A program made the translations under genes and the position numbers. A model generated the notes under the pieces. That model was not told the origin of the DNA and did not search any database. It saw only the letters and a program-made list of their open reading frames with translations. Positions 18,963 to 29,792 of a stretch of DNA of 64,000 bases are shown in pieces. The stretch covers positions 105,468,020-105,532,019 of the forward strand of contig OX235272.1 in NCBI GenBank assembly GCA_944472155.2. Reading direction: 5' to 3'. The number at the start of each line of letters is the position of its first letter. The first letter of the stretch is position 1. Source of the DNA: Trichobilharzia szidati (lineage: Eukaryota; Platyhelminthes; Trematoda; Strigeidida; Schistosomatidae).

Positions 18963-20215
18963 ATTAAAGATATATTCATGTCCAACCTTGAAAGAACAAA
19001 GTTGAAGCATGCAATCGACGAAACAACTTCTTACTGTCGATATGTTGATGACACATTTATAGTATGTAACAATGAAAGTCATGCTTCACACTTACTCAGA
19101 TTATTCAGTGATGCACACACCAATATTGAATTAACTGTGGAACATGAAAATGATGGAAAGTTCCATTTCCTCGACATCACCATGGAATGCCTAGAAGACG
19201 GTAGTCTTCAGGAGTCAATTTATTGAAAACCTACATGGAAAGGACAATACTTACATTTCAATAGCTTTTGTCCAAATAGCTTTAAACGTGGTTGAGTCAA
19301 GACTCTGTACTATAGAGCGAGGAGAATATGCTCTGTAGAGAAATTAGAGGAAGAATTTGAGTTTCTTGAAAAGACATTGAAGAGCAATGGGTACCCTCAA
19401 AGGTTCATCAACAAGCATGGAAGATCTGAAGTCACAAATGTAAAACGAATCACAGTGGGTAAAAAGCCAATCTACATTCAACTTGATTATAAAGGTGAAA
19501 ACATTGCAGCAATGACCAACAGCAGGCTGAGTACATCACTAGCCAGAGGCTATCCTGCAGCTAATCTCGTCCCCGTCTATCGAACAACTTGCTCTTTGGT
19601 GCAATCAAAAATCGATAGATATCCCTCTCATGTTAACTCCAACTGTATATACAAATTTACATGTATCTGCGGGAGCAGTTACATTGGAAGGACAGAAAGA
19701 AGGGCATATCTACGACTTTCTGAACATGTACCAAAAAGCTTATGTTTAAAGGGAACAAATGGTGCCATCGTCAGGCATCTCCTTGACACGGATCAGTCAT
19801 GAGGTGGACGTCGAAAAGTCGTTCAAAATTATCAATAGGCAAAAGAGCTCAATTCTCCTTAAGTTTGCTGAAGCCATTTCCATCAAGCGCCTGAAACCTG
19901 ATTTATGCGTTCAGAAAGAAGCGGTTATCAGTCTTTCTTTGCCCTGGTAACTAGATATTTTTCATCTCTCTTTCATCTGAATGCGAAATGCTGAAAAGTT
20001 TCCATTGTGTATGATTATTATTGTTCGGAATAGTGTTTAATATTATATATATGTAATATAATATTTTTTTGTAGATATATTTAATAATGTCTTTTCCCTG
20101 TAAGCAGCTGACGAGAAGGCAACGAAATAAAAGATGGTACCATTTTATTCTGCTAAAACTGTAATTCTTGCTTTGTTCAAATTCATTAAGGGGAATAAAT
20201 GTATGAAAGAACAAA
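18963..20215 (+). pseudogene. Penelope-like element PLE-5a inserted in RTE-B
   Basis: RYVDDTFIV (catalytic YVDD, about 19035-19060), FHFLDITMECLEDGS, a stop at 19226, thumb, then CIYKFTCICGSSYIGRTERR (about 19640-19700, intact GIY-YIG core). A frameshift near 19800 leads to the C-terminal AISIKRLKPDLCVQKEA, with a stop at 19950. The 3' region ends in aaggggaataaatg. It interrupts RTE-B between 18962 and 20216, so it is younger. A 5 bp aaaga at both edges is the only TSD candidate. Confidence 0.87.
20103..20154 (+). ncRNA. Hammerhead-like motif at PLE-5a 3' end
   Basis: Helix I AGCAG with CTGCT (20103-20107, 20150-20154), core CTGACGA (20108-20114), GAAA (20124-20127), helix III of six A-U/U-A pairs closing an ATGGTACCAT loop, and U at the cleavage position (20149). 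The element between core and GAAA (nine bases) does not form a proper stem II, so activity is doubtful. PLE-5b has a related stretch at 28465-28515. Confidence 0.5.
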
Positions 20216-20575
20216 TGGTCGGCTAGCCGGTCAGAAGGAATTAGCAACAAGAAACTTTGGCTGGGAACAAACGAACCAAGAGCCGATCGCTCAACAAATA
20301 TGTAGGAAAAAATGGAAATTGATAAGGCATACGCTGAAGAGGCAGTCAATTGACATTACGAGCTATCCAGAACACTGCTCAACTGGAATCCAAATGAGAA
20401 ACGACGAGAGGGTCGTCAGTGCGAGGGTGACATGGAGGAGATCGTGTGGTGGCGAGGAGGAGATAAGAAACTATGGGCAATCGTGAACTCAGCTGAGGAG
20501 GACGGCAGAGAACAGAACTCATTGGAGATGTGTTGTTGAAGCCCTATGTTTCACTCGGAAGCCAATGGAACAATA
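20216..20575 (+). pseudogene. RTE-B C-terminus and 3' end (continuation)
   Basis: Encodes GQKELATRN, QEPIAQQICRKKWKLI and ARVTWRRSC, the RTE-B C-terminal blocks. It then has the conserved 3' tail gaagccctatgtttcac and an (AAT)n end at 20571-20583. Confidence 0.8.
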
Positions 20576-20583
20576 ATAATAAC

Positions 20584-21231
20584 AGTCCTAGCGTGTTTAG
20601 AATATGCTACTTTCTGGAAATTTCACTCTGTGAGTCACAGCTTCTCCTTCTTCTTCTTATTCTCCAGCAAAATTACCCAGATTTAAAAAAAAACAAAAAA
20701 TCACAATATGCTTGCTAAAATAATAAATCAGATAAAATAAGTTTGTCTAAAGAACAGTTTGTCGGTCAATGGATATTTGTACATCGTAAATATATTAGTC
20801 ATCTTGTATAGTGTAAACTTGTTTTGTTATTGTCAACTTTGCGTATGTCAAATATTTGTGTTTTGTTTATTTTGGTGTGTTGCTTACTGTGTTGTATATT
20901 TGATGACATTGTATTAATCACTTGTGGTATACAAATGTTATTGTTGTTGTTGTTGCTTTCTTTTTATGACCAGTCATCGTTTATTGACTTCGATAAATAA
21001 GCAGTGACTGGTTCAAATTCAAATCTTGAATGTAGCGAAATCGAATGATGTTAGCGTGTACTACTGCCTGGCCGTCACCCCCCTCCGTCCTGTGCCCACC
21101 AAATACACCAGTGTGAATGAGCGCAGCTAAGATACAAGTTAAAATGAAGCGATTTTTGATGCAGTATACTAGCATGAAACCATTAGAGTGTAATTTAATA
21201 GGTTTGACTCTGTAGTCTGCTGCATTTGGTT
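20584..21231. other. AT-rich region without recognised features
   Basis: Contains T-rich and TTG-repeat stretches (20938-20957). No coding motif or repeat family identified. Confidence 0.45.
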
Positions 21232-21965
21232 CTACAGACTGTCTGTCTGGATTCAACATAGAACTTGGCACCGAAGTGCAGCACTTCGAGTTGCCACGTT
21301 CCAAATAGCACACAAAGGTAGACAAGAAAATGAGTGATGAAGAGAATCAATAGAGTTTTGACAAGTATAAGAGTGAAACAGAATGAGTAATGGTAGAAAG
21401 GAATATGAAAGATTACCCAAGAGACTGAATACATCTGCGCCATTGACAACGATTTTGAGGCATGTCACCTATTGTCTCCAGCCATTGATTCTTAGAGTCC
21501 CGAGGGCAGGCCCCATCCCGGAAGTCTGCATCTCCCTACCTAACTCAGTTTAACTGTCAAGGATTTCATGGATTGATGAGCCATGTTTTCGTTTGGCCAC
21601 CACTTACTCTTTTCCAACCTGCACCTATATCAGCTAGTAATGCCCATCCGTCGGGGGAGGCGATGGTTAGGCATGTGCAGCACGTGACCTAGCCATCTCA
21701 ATCTATGTAACTTCATAGCCTCGTCGATTGATTTTCCCTCTTCGCCCAACACTCTACGCCTAACGTCAACATTACTTACCTTATTATACCACCTAACGTG
21801 AGAAAGAGATCGTAGACATCTATGATCAAAAACAGTCAACCTTTTCATGTCTTCAACTCGTATTGGCCATGTTTCAGAGCCATAGAGAAGGGTGCTACAG
21901 ACTAGTGAGATTTCTTCATTGAATCTGGTTAATTTACGTGTACACCTTAACACCACTTCGAGAAC
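21232..21965 (-). pseudogene. RTE-A 3' fragment
   Basis: 21956-21630 encodes LLYGSETWPIRVEDMKRL, FDHRCLRSL and RLRWLGHVLHMP, the C-terminal blocks of the RTE-A protein at 52943-55699. The 3' untranslated region matches 52640-52980. 5' truncated. The end of the frame differs (PRRMGITS). Confidence 0.82.
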
Positions 21966-22073
21966 CTACATCTGCTTGTGTTAACGTGGGCAAAATGTTA
22001 GTCATGCAGAATTTCCAAATAATTGAATCCTAATTTCTAGTAAGCATAAAATTAACACTGTGATGGTGTGATA

Positions 22074-22165
22074 CGGACAATATGTTCCAATGGAATATTA
22101 TTCTCACATATTCCCACAGTTCATTACTGCATCAGCAACAGAATACTATGTCTTTCTTTCTGTTG
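22074..22165 (+). mobile_element. 5' LTR remnant of a Gypsy-type element
   Basis: The first ~80 bp (acaatatgttcc ... agcaacagaatac) repeat almost exactly at 22597-22676. The end ctgttgttaca matches the end of the 3' LTR at 24126. The middle is deleted. It is followed by tttggtgtcgctgcc, a plausible primer-binding site at 22166-22182. Confidence 0.75.
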
Positions 22166-22194
22166 TTACATTTGGTGTCGCTGCCTGCCGACAA

Positions 22195-22365
22195 ATGGAA
22201 AGCCTATGCCCTGCCTTTTTTTGAAGAAGGAGACATATGGATCTTCTGGCAGGAGACTTCGAGGCTGTTGCGCAGTTGAATGGCGTTCAAGATCCGTCAG
22301 CGATGAGGCTGTTACTTGGAACGCTTCTGGGAGGTCGGGCGATGGCAGCATATGATAATGTGAAG
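22195..22365 (+). pseudogene. Gag N-terminal fragment of the Gypsy-type element
   Basis: In the frame through 22250-22366 the sequence reads LAGDFEAVAQLNGVQDPSAM and then LLLGTLLGGRAMAAYDNV, a Gag-like N-terminal segment. The upstream part is in another frame. It is cut off at about 22366 and joined to integrase. Confidence 0.65.
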
Positions 22366-22596
22366 TAAAACACCGGCCAATTCGAGCCACCGTCATGCAA
22401 ACTGCTTCCAAAGTGGGAAGGACCATACACGGTCACCGAGAGACGGAGTCACATATATACCATCAGAAATGCAAACAAAGAGAACTGGGTGAACATCAGT
22501 AAGCTCCAGAACTGGATACAGCAAGACAAGCAAACAAACCCACCATCACAAAGAAGATCAAACCGACTTCAGTCGAAAGTCTTTGACGGGAGGGGG
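22366..22596 (+). pseudogene. Integrase C-terminal fragment (GPY module) and polypurine tract
   Basis: Encodes LPSKWEGPYTVTERRS, then IYTIRNANKENWVNISKLQ, the integrase C-terminal module (WEGPY) of Gypsy elements. The purine run gacgggagggggg (22584-22597) directly precedes the 3' LTR, as expected for a plus-strand primer. All of protease, RT and RNase H is missing between Gag and this piece. Confidence 0.78.
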
Positions 22597-22740
22597 GACA
22601 ATATGTTCCAATGGAATATTATTCTCACATATTCCCACAGTTCAATACTGCGTTAGCAACAGAATACTATGTATATTTGAACATTCTATTTCATGTCGTT
22701 TAATGTAAACCAAAATCACACTCTCAGTGATTGGTTAAAC

Positions 22741-22745
<5 letters not shown>

Positions 22746-22790
<45 letters not shown>
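22746..22790. repeat. (TA)n microsatellite
   Basis: About 22 TA units at the left edge of PLE-2b, in the 3' LTR of the Gypsy-type element. Another (TA)n tract at 59349-59415 is also next to a retroelement edge. Confidence 0.9.
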
Positions 22791-22793
<3 letters not shown>

Positions 22794-22794
22794 A

Positions 22795-24049
22795 AAGCAC
22801 ATTCACAGGGCAATACACACACTTCCTCAGTTACGTGAGTAATAAATATAAAAGGAATGTTGTTAAATGTCTTGCGAGCAGAGCAAGAAAGATATGTACG
22901 GATGACCTCTTACAAAAGGAATTTGAATATATTCACGATTCCTTGACGGAGATGGGCTATCCGAGTAGTTTCATACAGATACATATGAAACATCAGAGAA
23001 AAAACCTGAGACTCTGACTGCACGTAAGAAACCTCTATTTATTAAGTTACAATTTAATGGTGACTTATCAAGCGAGATTTTATTCCAAAGACTTTCAAGG
23101 AGTATACGAAGAACATTCTACGCAGCACACCTATGTTTGTCATTCTCTAGCCGACGAATCATTGGGACGCAAACGAAGGATAAGCTTGATAGTTTTGCCA
23201 CATATATGTGCATTTATCAATTCAAGTGCACCTGCGGTGATAGTTATGTTGGGCGTACTACTAGACAGCTTAGCCAACGTGTTAGTCAACATCTCCCATC
23301 GTGGTGGTTTGGCAAAGGACAGACCAAAACATTTCGTAGCTCAATTTTGTCACACTTAATTGATAGTGGTCATGTAGTGGAGAAAACGAGAGCCTTCAAA
23401 GTAATTCATCGTATCCCACCGAATCTTTCCAATAGACTTCGTATTCGTCTACTGCACACAGCTGAGGCGAAGGCATTCGAACCATTAAACCTAAACTATG
23501 CATTCAAAAGAAGTTCATACAGCCATTATCCCTCCCTTGGCCTATTAAGACATAACCAACTGATGACTTCTACACCACCCCTTGTTTATACTTTTTTAAC
23601 CCCTTTCTTATCATCCCTTAATCTTATAACATCTTCATTATAAACGTGTTTCATTTCCTTCCGTTACAATCTAGCATTACTTAATCGGTTCACTTGTTTT
23701 TACTGGCCTTTATCGACTATTTCCACCTGAACATTTGTTTGTTCAATGATGCTGTTTTTAATTATTCGTGTTATCACAGATTGCCTCACTTTTTCATCCT
23801 TATTATTGATAAGACCATTTTTATTATTACTATTATCATTACTACTATTATAACTGATTGCCCAATTTATATTCACCATCTTATTGTCCTATAGACAAAA
23901 CACCATGATTGGTTTATATTTGGATTTTTATTTGTAAAGTATGTAGGTATATTAGAGTTAAGCCTGATGAGATCTAATTGAAAACAAGATCACTGTTCGC
24001 ATAAATGTGTTTGTAATAAATTTTACTATGGGAATACTTAATATATTGA
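22795..24049 (+). pseudogene. Penelope-like element PLE-2b, thumb plus GIY-YIG
   Basis: Begins in the RT thumb (STFTGQYTHFLSYVSNKYK near 22798), continues SRARKICTDDLLQKEFEY, has a frameshift between about 22985 and 23130, then CIYQFKCTCGDSYVGRTTR (about 23207-23265) with the nuclease Tyr and Arg intact. C-terminal and 3' regions match PLE-2a without its fold-back insert. 5' truncated. Confidence 0.85.
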
Positions 24050-24154
24050 ATATAAACTGTATAGATATAAATAGCGGTTTGATCACTTGAAAATATACCT
24101 TGGCTCCCGTGTCTTGCCTTCTGTTGTTACAGCACTATTCTAGAATTATTTCCG

Positions 24155-24585
24155 GTCAATGATTAAATTAATAAAATTACAAAGTGTGTAATAATCAGGA
24201 AGATCGGGTAGAAAAGACAGAATAAGATCATAATTACTAAAAAACTTGACTGTTTATACAAATTACAGATTGAGGATGTAGTAATAACAAAATAGGTAAG
24301 AAGTTCGGATACATAAAAACTAGACAAATCTAGTAATACAGATAGGATAAGGTTCTTATCCAACCTTCCTGTTTATTTCTCTTATTTTTACGTTTTTAAT
24401 TCCTGTCTGCATTACTAAACTTGTTTAATTGTTCTTTGTATCCAAACTTCCTGCCTATTTTGTTATTACTACATCCTTAATCCGTAATTTGTACAAACAG
24501 TCGAGTTTTTCAGTAATTATGATCTTATTCTGTCTTTTCTACCCGATCTTCCTGATTTTCACACTTTGTAATTTTCAAGTAGTGA
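24155..24585. repeat. T-type palindromic repeat, copy 1
   Basis: Arms 24163-24340 and about 24420-24580 are inverted copies (aattacaaagtgtg ... cacactttgtaatt) around a T-rich centre. A second, shorter copy is at 35290-35575. No coding capacity. Could be a MITE or the fold-back end of an unrecognised element. Confidence 0.75.
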
Positions 24586-24594
24586 TTTTGTAGA

Positions 24595-24995
24595 GATTTT
24601 GTTTGATTGGTTGGAGGATTTCATCATGAACTAACATCAGTTAGAGAATCATTAGAAAACCAGCTGAGAGTACTGCCACACAGCTGTTTCCTCAGCCTGG
24701 CTTGGGACTGACTCTTCAGTAGTACGCACCCACCACGGCCGGTTCAAAACAAAGACCTTCTGGTTACAAGGCTAGCGAGCTCGTAGACCATCAGTCCACT
24801 AGTACCCAACCGATCCAATGGTTAGCCAGCCCATGAATTCTAACTCCTGCCAATTCATGACATAGCGCAACCAATTCGCAATATCTTCTTCGATGAGTTA
24901 CTGCCTCACCTTCAACCTGTTGTACCCTACTGATCATGGCTTCACACTAGAACCCCAGGTAACTGTCTGAATAGGGCCACTCTCAAGTGAGCGTC
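24595..24995 (-). repeat. SINE-A, near full length
   Basis: Tail (24600-24660), HHR region (24680-24735; core CTGAAGA and GAAA present, stem II disturbed), degenerate box B (ggttcaaaac), box A and the 5' body up to gcgtcagatt. Confidence 0.78.
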
Positions 24996-25007
24996 AGATT
25001 AATTTTG

Positions 25008-25255
25008 AAGGATTGGTTTTGTAGGGATTTTTATTTGATTGGTTGGAGGATTTCATCATGAGCTGACATCAGTTAGAGGACCATTGGAAAACAAGATGGG
25101 AGTACTAGACAGCCGGCTGTTTCGTCAGCCTAGTTTGTGACTGATGAAGAGTCCTAAACTAGACTGATGAAACAGCTGTCCAGTATTCCCAGCTGGTCTT
25201 CCAATGGTCCTCCAACTAATGTCAGCTCATGACGAAATCCTTCAAATTCGTAATT
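25008..25255. repeat. SINE-A 3' ends head to head (palindrome)
   Basis: 25020-25140 is the minus-strand 3' end and HHR; 25141-25250 is the plus-strand HHR and 3' end, joined within the HHR with no tRNA head. The transcript would be a ~100 bp hairpin. Confidence 0.8.
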
Positions 25256-25825
25256 TTATCAACTTAACCTTTTACAGGAAATAATCCTGACAATTTCTCA
25301 CATAATTAGCATAAATACGCGAATGTACAGCTATCTAGTTGAAGGTAACTTCGTCGAAAGGAAAATTTTCTTCCTTGTTGTAACCGTCTTTTTAATAATC
25401 TGGAATCATTCAATCTCCACTTTCACAATTTATTCACTCTTGTATTCTACCTATTCTTCAATTATTGCTCCCATTTAACTCTTTCTTAGTCTGCTTACTT
25501 TATTTTATGAACACCTTTCTTATCATTGTCCTTCATTCATTTTATCTGAATAACTTTTTACCTGATTACGTAACTATCTCCACTTGCGTCTGAATTATAT
25601 TTACATTCTAGAGTATTCCTCTCTTTACAATATGTAATGTATCTATTTTGATTATAATCGATTGTTCTAACTTCGGTTTTAACATTTTTATTCGACTTTT
25701 CTAAAATGAACTGGGGTTGTTCAGTTAGTTACCTTGTGTCTAAATTATGTCACAATGATAACTTGTAGATTTTTTATGATTCAGGCTGTATATGACTAAG
25801 GGAAACTGTATGAAGTAATCAAATG
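25256..25825. other. Probable decayed PLE 3' region
   Basis: 25320-25380 (gtacagct then cgtcgaaagg) resembles the PLE terminal motif at 40681, and the C/T-rich stretch after it resembles PLE 3' untranslated sequence. No coding part. Confidence 0.4.
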
Positions 25826-27162
25826 AATTTATTATTATAAAAGTTCTTTTTGTATTTCCCAGTGTGAATGAAAAACAAAACGATATCGTTGTTCCCACTG
25901 ACGTTTCGCTATTTAATGTTGCTCCTAATAGCTTTATCAAAGTAGTAGTATTATTAAACTAGAATTTACAAAATTCACCTAGCTTGCATTATATAACAAC
26001 TTAATCATCATTCATCAGCATGGGGTAATGTTTACGTTGTTGTGAAGTTGGCCAATCAGTAAAGATGACAAAGCCAGGTGTAGATTGTTGGATTTCATAA
26101 GCGTATAAAATAATGAAATTGCTTATCACATTCGTGTTGATTCTGTCATTTCATGGGGGACAAGGGGGATGTTGTGACCAGGTCAAATTCTGTTTCAGTC
26201 CATCATTCCTCCTCATCAGAAAATTCGGATTCTATTCTACATGAAGTGCTTCTGATGATATTAGACGTTCTTTGTCATTTCTGAAATCCTTCTGCATCAT
26301 TTCATTGTTGTCAAAATCAATTTTATGACCGAATTCTATAGCGTGTAGACCTATGGCTGATGACTTTTCAAGCTTCTCTAGTTTTTATCTAGATTTCTCA
26401 GTGGTCGAACAGACATTCAATCTAGGGTCTTCATTTCTTCTCATTAACTCGTTTTCTCTGTGGTGAGGTTTGTCCGATGTATATCACATCATATTCCAAG
26501 CATTTTATTTTATAGAAACAATTAGATTGAGAATCTTTGAGGATTTGGTCTTTTACATGGACAAGGTTGCTTGTAGTGTGTGAGACAGAGAATCTGCTGT
26601 TTTGGAGAAAACTCTGATGTTGTGCTTATTGAGTACTCCTCTTATGTTGTCTGACGTATCTGATGATCTTTATGGAATGACAACAGTTGAGGTCGGTGTC
26701 TTCGGAATACGTTTTTGACCATACTTCATGTCAGTCTTGATTTTCTTGATGAAGGTTTTGGGCAGTTATTTTTCTCTCAGGAGAATTTCAGTGATGTTTG
26801 ATATTTCTTCTTCTTCTGCATTCTCATCCCTTGCCATCGAAGAGTGTCGTCATCTAAGAACACCTGAAACAACTGATAGCTTTGCTCTGATGAGGTGTCA
26901 TGACACGAAGTCTAAATATTTGTTGGAGTGGATTTTCTTCCTGAATATAGATATATGTATATTGAAATATCCGTTTTCCCTCTTCTTAACTAGGCAGTCT
27001 AGAAATGGTTGTTTACCGAAGTCTGATTCTGTCTGCTTCCGAAGCAAAGTGGATGCTGGAAGATGGATTGTTCAGTTTTCTCAGGAATGAATTGTGTAGA
27101 TCTCGGTTTAGCACAACGAAAGTGTCATCAATGTATCTCAGCCATATTTTAGGCGTAAGCAT
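25826..27162 (-). pseudogene. Penelope-like element PLE-6
   Basis: Minus strand: LTPKIWLRYIDDTFVVL near 27155-27105 (catalytic YIDD), decayed thumb, HTTSNLVHVKDQIL, then CFYKIKCLEYDVIYIGQTS near 26525-26470 (GIY-YIG with Tyr and Gln in place of Arg), and a long decayed C-terminus. The end 25826-25960 is the HHR-like module that also forms the fold-back at 2611. Multiple stops. 5' truncated where a SINE-A fragment begins. Confidence 0.8.
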
Positions 27163-27345
27163 GTTCCGTCAGCCCTAGTGTGGGAGTCTTCAGTAGTACG
27201 CAACCATCGGGGGTCGAGGAGTCCCAAACACCTGTCCAGTACGCCCAGCTGGTTTTCCAATGGTTCTCCAACCGATATCAGCACATGATGAAATTCTGTA
27301 ACCAAACAAATCCCTGCAAACCAACACTTAAATATCAATCTGATG
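27163..27345 (+). repeat. SINE-A fragment with fold-back start
   Basis: A short inverted HHR piece (27165-27215) is followed by a plus-strand 3' end (gtccagtacgccc ... caaaccaacac). No box A. Confidence 0.65.
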
Positions 27346-27756
27346 CTCACTAATGACTTGGCTTATTCAGACAGGTAGGTAGTTACCTATGTTCTAGTGG
27401 GAAGTCGTGACCAGTGGAGTCTATCCAGTAGGGAGTGAGGATGGATTTCCCACCGATAACATTGGCTGGTTGGTGGTTGCCCTAAAATCACAAATTGGTA
27501 GAAGTTAGAATTCATGGGCTGGCCATTGGATAGGTCGGGTCCCAGTGGCTTAATGGTCTACGAGCTCGCTCGCCTTGTTAACGGAAGGTCCTGGGTCCGA
27601 ACCCCGGTGAGTGCGTACTTCTGAAGAGTCCCAAACTAGGCTGAAACAGCTGGTTGTCCAGTACTCCCTGTTTGTTTTCCAATGGTTCTCTAAATGATGT
27701 CAGCTCATGATGAAATCCTCCAACCAATCAAACTAAATACCTACAAACCAATACGT
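27346..27756 (+). repeat. SINE-A, full length
   Basis: 5' body (gctcactaatgac onward), box A gtggcttaatgg (27546), box B gggtccgaacccc (27592), HHR (27613-27665: core CTGAAGA kept, one helix I mismatch, stem II weakened), tail to caaaccaatacg. A good example of the complete ~410 bp unit in tandem with the preceding fragment. Confidence 0.85.
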
Positions 27757-27764
27757 AAATTATT

Positions 27765-28560
27765 ATTATCATCTGAGGGGGCAGTTACATTGGGAGAACA
27801 GAAAGAAGGGCACACCTCCGATTTTCTGAATATGTACCGAAAAGCCTACGTCTCCAGCAGGGAACAAACGCTTACAGTATTGCCATTACCAAGCTTCTCC
27901 TTGATAAAGGTCATGAGGTGGATATCGCAAGATCCTTTAAAAGCATCAACAAACAGAAAAGCTCAATTCTCCTCAAGTTTGCCGAAGCAATCTCCATCAA
28001 GCGCCTGAAATACGATTTATGTGTTCAGAAAGAAGCGGTTATCAGTCTTTCCTTGCACTACCTGGTAACTGGATGTCTTCACGATCTCTCTCTTTCATTT
28101 GATTACGCAATCTTTGGCTTTAACCTCACCCCTGCCCCTACTTCGATATAGTGTAATTTTGCTTGTCTCTTGTTTCTATGATTTGAGTTGAACTCGGCAC
28201 ATTGTTACCTAACTTATCAATCACTCAGCATCTCACGCATCTCTCATCTTTATTACGTAACTCCCTTGCCATTCTATGCATGCATACATTTATTTTGTTT
28301 GAACTTGAACTCTCTGTGCAAAAACTATATAAGCATAATTTTCTGAGCACTATTGACTAAGTTCAGAACCTCCTGTCAACGGACATCATGTTAAATTTGC
28401 AAGTATGTTAAAACTTTTCTGTACATAAACCTCATAATTTCTTAAGTCTGTAAGCAATAAGCTGAGCTGATGAAAAGTCAACGAAATAAGCAATGATGGT
28501 ACCATATCATTCTGGAAAAACTGCTTTATTCAAATTGATAAAGGGGAATAAATGTATGAA
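27765..28560 (+). pseudogene. Penelope-like element PLE-5b, GIY-YIG and C-terminus
   Basis: 5' truncated inside the nuclease: SYIGRTERRAHLRFSEYVPK, then a frameshift, GHEVDIARSFKSIN, AISIKRLKYDLCVQKEA and a stop. The 3' region ends in aaggggaataaatg as in PLE-5a. Confidence 0.82.
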
Positions 28561-28604
28561 ATATGCATAGTGGGAAATATAGATATTTTGGGCATAAGCA
28601 GTAG

Positions 28605-29127
28605 TGTAACAAGAGAAGACAAGGGCCAGGCAACAGATCGTTTATTAAGGAAAATCAACACATATTTATAGATTTTAATGTACATTATTGTTAGTAGAAA
28701 ATACGGCATTTTGCATCGGTGACATAGCGGTTAGGACGCTCGCCGACCATGCACATGGTCTGGGATTCGATCCCCGGCCAACGCACTCCTTTACCTCGCT
28801 AAGCCAGAAATAAAGCTGGTTGGGCATAAGGCTAGCAACCCCATCCTGTAAAATAAACACTGCCACAGAAACCTCAAGCCACCAGCTTGAAGCCCTATGT
28901 TCCACTGGGGGACGTGAAGGAAAAAATAAAAAGAGTCTTTTGATTGGCTGTTTCTCAAAGAAAGTTAACCTTGCATCTCTTTGTGGCTATGTCAGATCAT
29001 CCATATGCTAACTGTACCCGCCTACGCAAAGCATTTGTTCTCATTTCCTCACCACCAATATTGGGGACATAAACATTGACGTCAATTACTGTCTACCAAC
29101 TTTGGCTAGCAGCCAGCTCTTCCCACA
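28605..29127 (-). mobile_element. Solo LTR 1 with 4 bp TSD, interrupted by SINE-B
   Basis: Matches 47699-48053 along its length apart from the SINE-B insert. Boundaries TG...CA; TSD gtag at 28601-28604 and 29128-29131. The tgtaacaa end resembles the reversed LTR end at 24126, which suggests minus orientation. Confidence 0.8.
28713..28935 (+). repeat. SINE-B inserted in solo LTR 1
   Basis: tRNA-like head with box A (gtgacatagcgg) and box B (gggattcgatccc), body, and the RTE-B-like tail gaagccctatgttccac followed by an A-rich end. Absent from solo LTR 2. Confidence 0.85.
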
Positions 29128-29131
29128 GTAG

Positions 29132-29495
29132 TAGAGATATTCAAATGGTGTGAATCGCCAGGTGGGTAGGCTATCGAGTAAAGACTGAATAAGCAGAAAC
29201 AAGTTGAACTTTTCAGTGTGACATGAAGGTGATCATATGAAGGTGAAATGAAAGTATACAGGAAGCCATGAAGCCAGCTTGTTGTAAAAAAAAACAGTAG
29301 ACGAGAGACCATGATGAAGATTTATCGGTTAGACTGCATGTTCCACTCGAAGCCCAGAGAATTTAATATTTCCATTTATTTATATACATACGATGATCAT
29401 TCTTAATAATAATTATTATTGTTTGACATTTGTATCCTTAATGTGTTGAAATGATGTTGAAATTCGAATGAAAAAACTGTTAACCCTCATTATTC
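29132..29495. other. No gene seen
   Basis: Mixed AT-rich sequence with an A run (29287-29294). No recognisable element. Confidence 0.4.
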
Positions 29496-29790
29496 CTCTT
29501 AGACCATGGATTGATATCAGTTAGAGAACCACACACCCATCTACAGGGCTAGAATCCACGACCTTTCAGTTACAAGGCTAGCGAGCTCGTAGACCATTCA
29601 GCCACTAGGACCCGACTCTTCAATGACCAGCTCATGAATTCTAACTTCTATCAATTCGTGATTGATTTTAGCGCGACTGGCACCAACCAATGTCATCAGT
29701 GGGAACTCCATCGTCACTCCCGACTGGATGAAACCCCCACTGGTGCTAACTTCTCACTAGAACTCCGGACAACTTCGTCCACTAGCCAAT
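29496..29790 (-). repeat. SINE-A2 subfamily copy, HHR deleted
   Basis: Starts with accatggattgata (the A2-type end also seen at 48478), then cagttagagaacc, jumps to the tRNA-like head (gaatccacgacc, then box A) and the A2 5' body. The HHR segment is missing. Confidence 0.65.
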
Positions 29791-29792
29791 CA

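Larger units (their letters stand above)
22597..24126 (+). mobile_element. 3' LTR of the Gypsy-type element, split by PLE-2b
   Basis: Starts as the 5' LTR does, runs to a (TA)n tract (about 22746-22790) where PLE-2b has entered, and resumes at about 24050 (gatataaatagcgg), ending in cttctgttgttaca at 24126. The final ~20 bp resemble the ends of the two solo LTRs at 28605 and 47699, which otherwise differ. Confidence 0.7.
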
